A DNA stretch of 5,507 nucleotides from JBDZUZ01 sp040255445 (GTDB taxonomy: Bacteria; Planctomycetota; Phycisphaerae; Phycisphaerales; UBA1924). Under the pieces are notes generated by a model that did not search any database, was not told the origin of the DNA, and saw nothing but the letters and a program-made list of their open reading frames with translations. The first letter of the stretch is position 1; every line of letters begins with the position of its first letter. The stretch is taken from positions 1-5,507 of the forward strand of contig JBDZUZ010000205.1 of NCBI GenBank assembly GCA_040255445.1. The letters run 5' to 3'. This document shows, in pieces, positions 5,336-5,507 of this stretch. Made by a program: the position numbers and the translations under genes.

Positions 5336-5506
5336 ATGGAGAACCTGAGACACACATCAGCATGCCTCGTCGCGGCACTCACGCTGGCCGCGCCCGGTGC
5401 GCCCGTCGCCTTCGCCGCGGCGGCCGCGCCCGCGACACCGCTGTCCAGGACCGCCCCGATCTTGCAACCGCCCCCCGGCCCCCCGGCCCCCCCGACCCCG
5501 CCGAGG
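5336..5506 (+). CDS. Partial divergent gene: exported protein with proline-rich N-terminal region
   Basis: An open frame starts at the ATG 5336-5338 and runs off the right edge after 57 codons. The translation starts MENLRHTSAC, continues with a hydrophobic core (LVAALTLAAPGA) and an AFAAAAA segment, which together read as a Sec signal peptide. It is followed by a linker and a proline-rich run (QPPPGPPAPPTPP). The n-region has only one Arg and one His, so the signal is plausible rather than strong. Proline-rich segments after a signal often act as spacers through the cell envelope, but nothing identifies the product. It is transcribed away from gene D with 163 bp between the two starts. There is no convincing Shine-Dalgarno (only GAGA close to the ATG), so translation may be leaderless. 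No HAF-type repeat is visible in the part present. Confidence 0.6.
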   Translation, partial: MENLRHTSACLVAALTLAAPGAPVAFAAAAAPATPLSRTAPILQPPPGPPAPPTPPR

Positions 5507-5507
5507 T

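Overview
The window looks like a piece of a GC-rich planctomycete genome, most likely Phycisphaerae or a relative. The clue is the protein C-termini: every complete gene ends in a PAPG box, a short hydrophobic stretch (VVVFGLAGVVV) and an RRR/RRRR tail, the PEP-CTERM-like sorting signal typical of planctomycete secreted proteins. No rRNA, tRNA, transposase or CRISPR is present, so the taxonomic call rests on this signal, the base composition and the gene style.

Nearly the whole window is a head-to-tail array on the minus strand of one paralogous gene family. From upstream to downstream it runs gene D (5172-4051, 373 aa), gene C (3810-2725, 361 aa), gene B (2589-1504, 361 aa), gene A (1366-272, 364 aa) and the 5' end of a fifth copy, gene Z (134-1, cut by the window edge). 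Each complete protein has a signal peptide, seven HAF-type repeats (SxDG turn followed by a W-containing strand) and the C-terminal sorting signal. The seven repeats suggest a secreted seven-bladed beta-propeller anchored or sorted at the cell surface. The molecular function is unknown.

The genes are not an operon. Each is followed by a GC-rich hairpin with a T-tract (intrinsic terminator). Just beyond it, genes Z, A, B and C each have a bipartite element, TGCAAC-N16-CGGTA, that looks like an ECF sigma-factor promoter, and a Shine-Dalgarno core exactly 8 nt before the ATG. Gene D lacks the bipartite element. It faces a divergent plus-strand gene (5336 to the window end) encoding a signal peptide and a proline-rich segment, whose upstream region has a near match, CGCAAC-N16-CAGTA.

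The array is recombining or recently duplicated. Positions 1-531 are an exact copy of 1233-1763, covering the 3' end of one gene, the intergenic terminator-promoter cassette and the 5' start of the next, with an abrupt change to divergent sequence at 532/1764. The stretch encoding the sorting signal is nearly invariant at nucleotide level in all four genes. Gene C's leader carries an extra G-rich tandem repeat (3826-3900). The main points of interest are the mosaic structure, the shared candidate promoter and the possibility that copy number at the left edge is mis-assembled.
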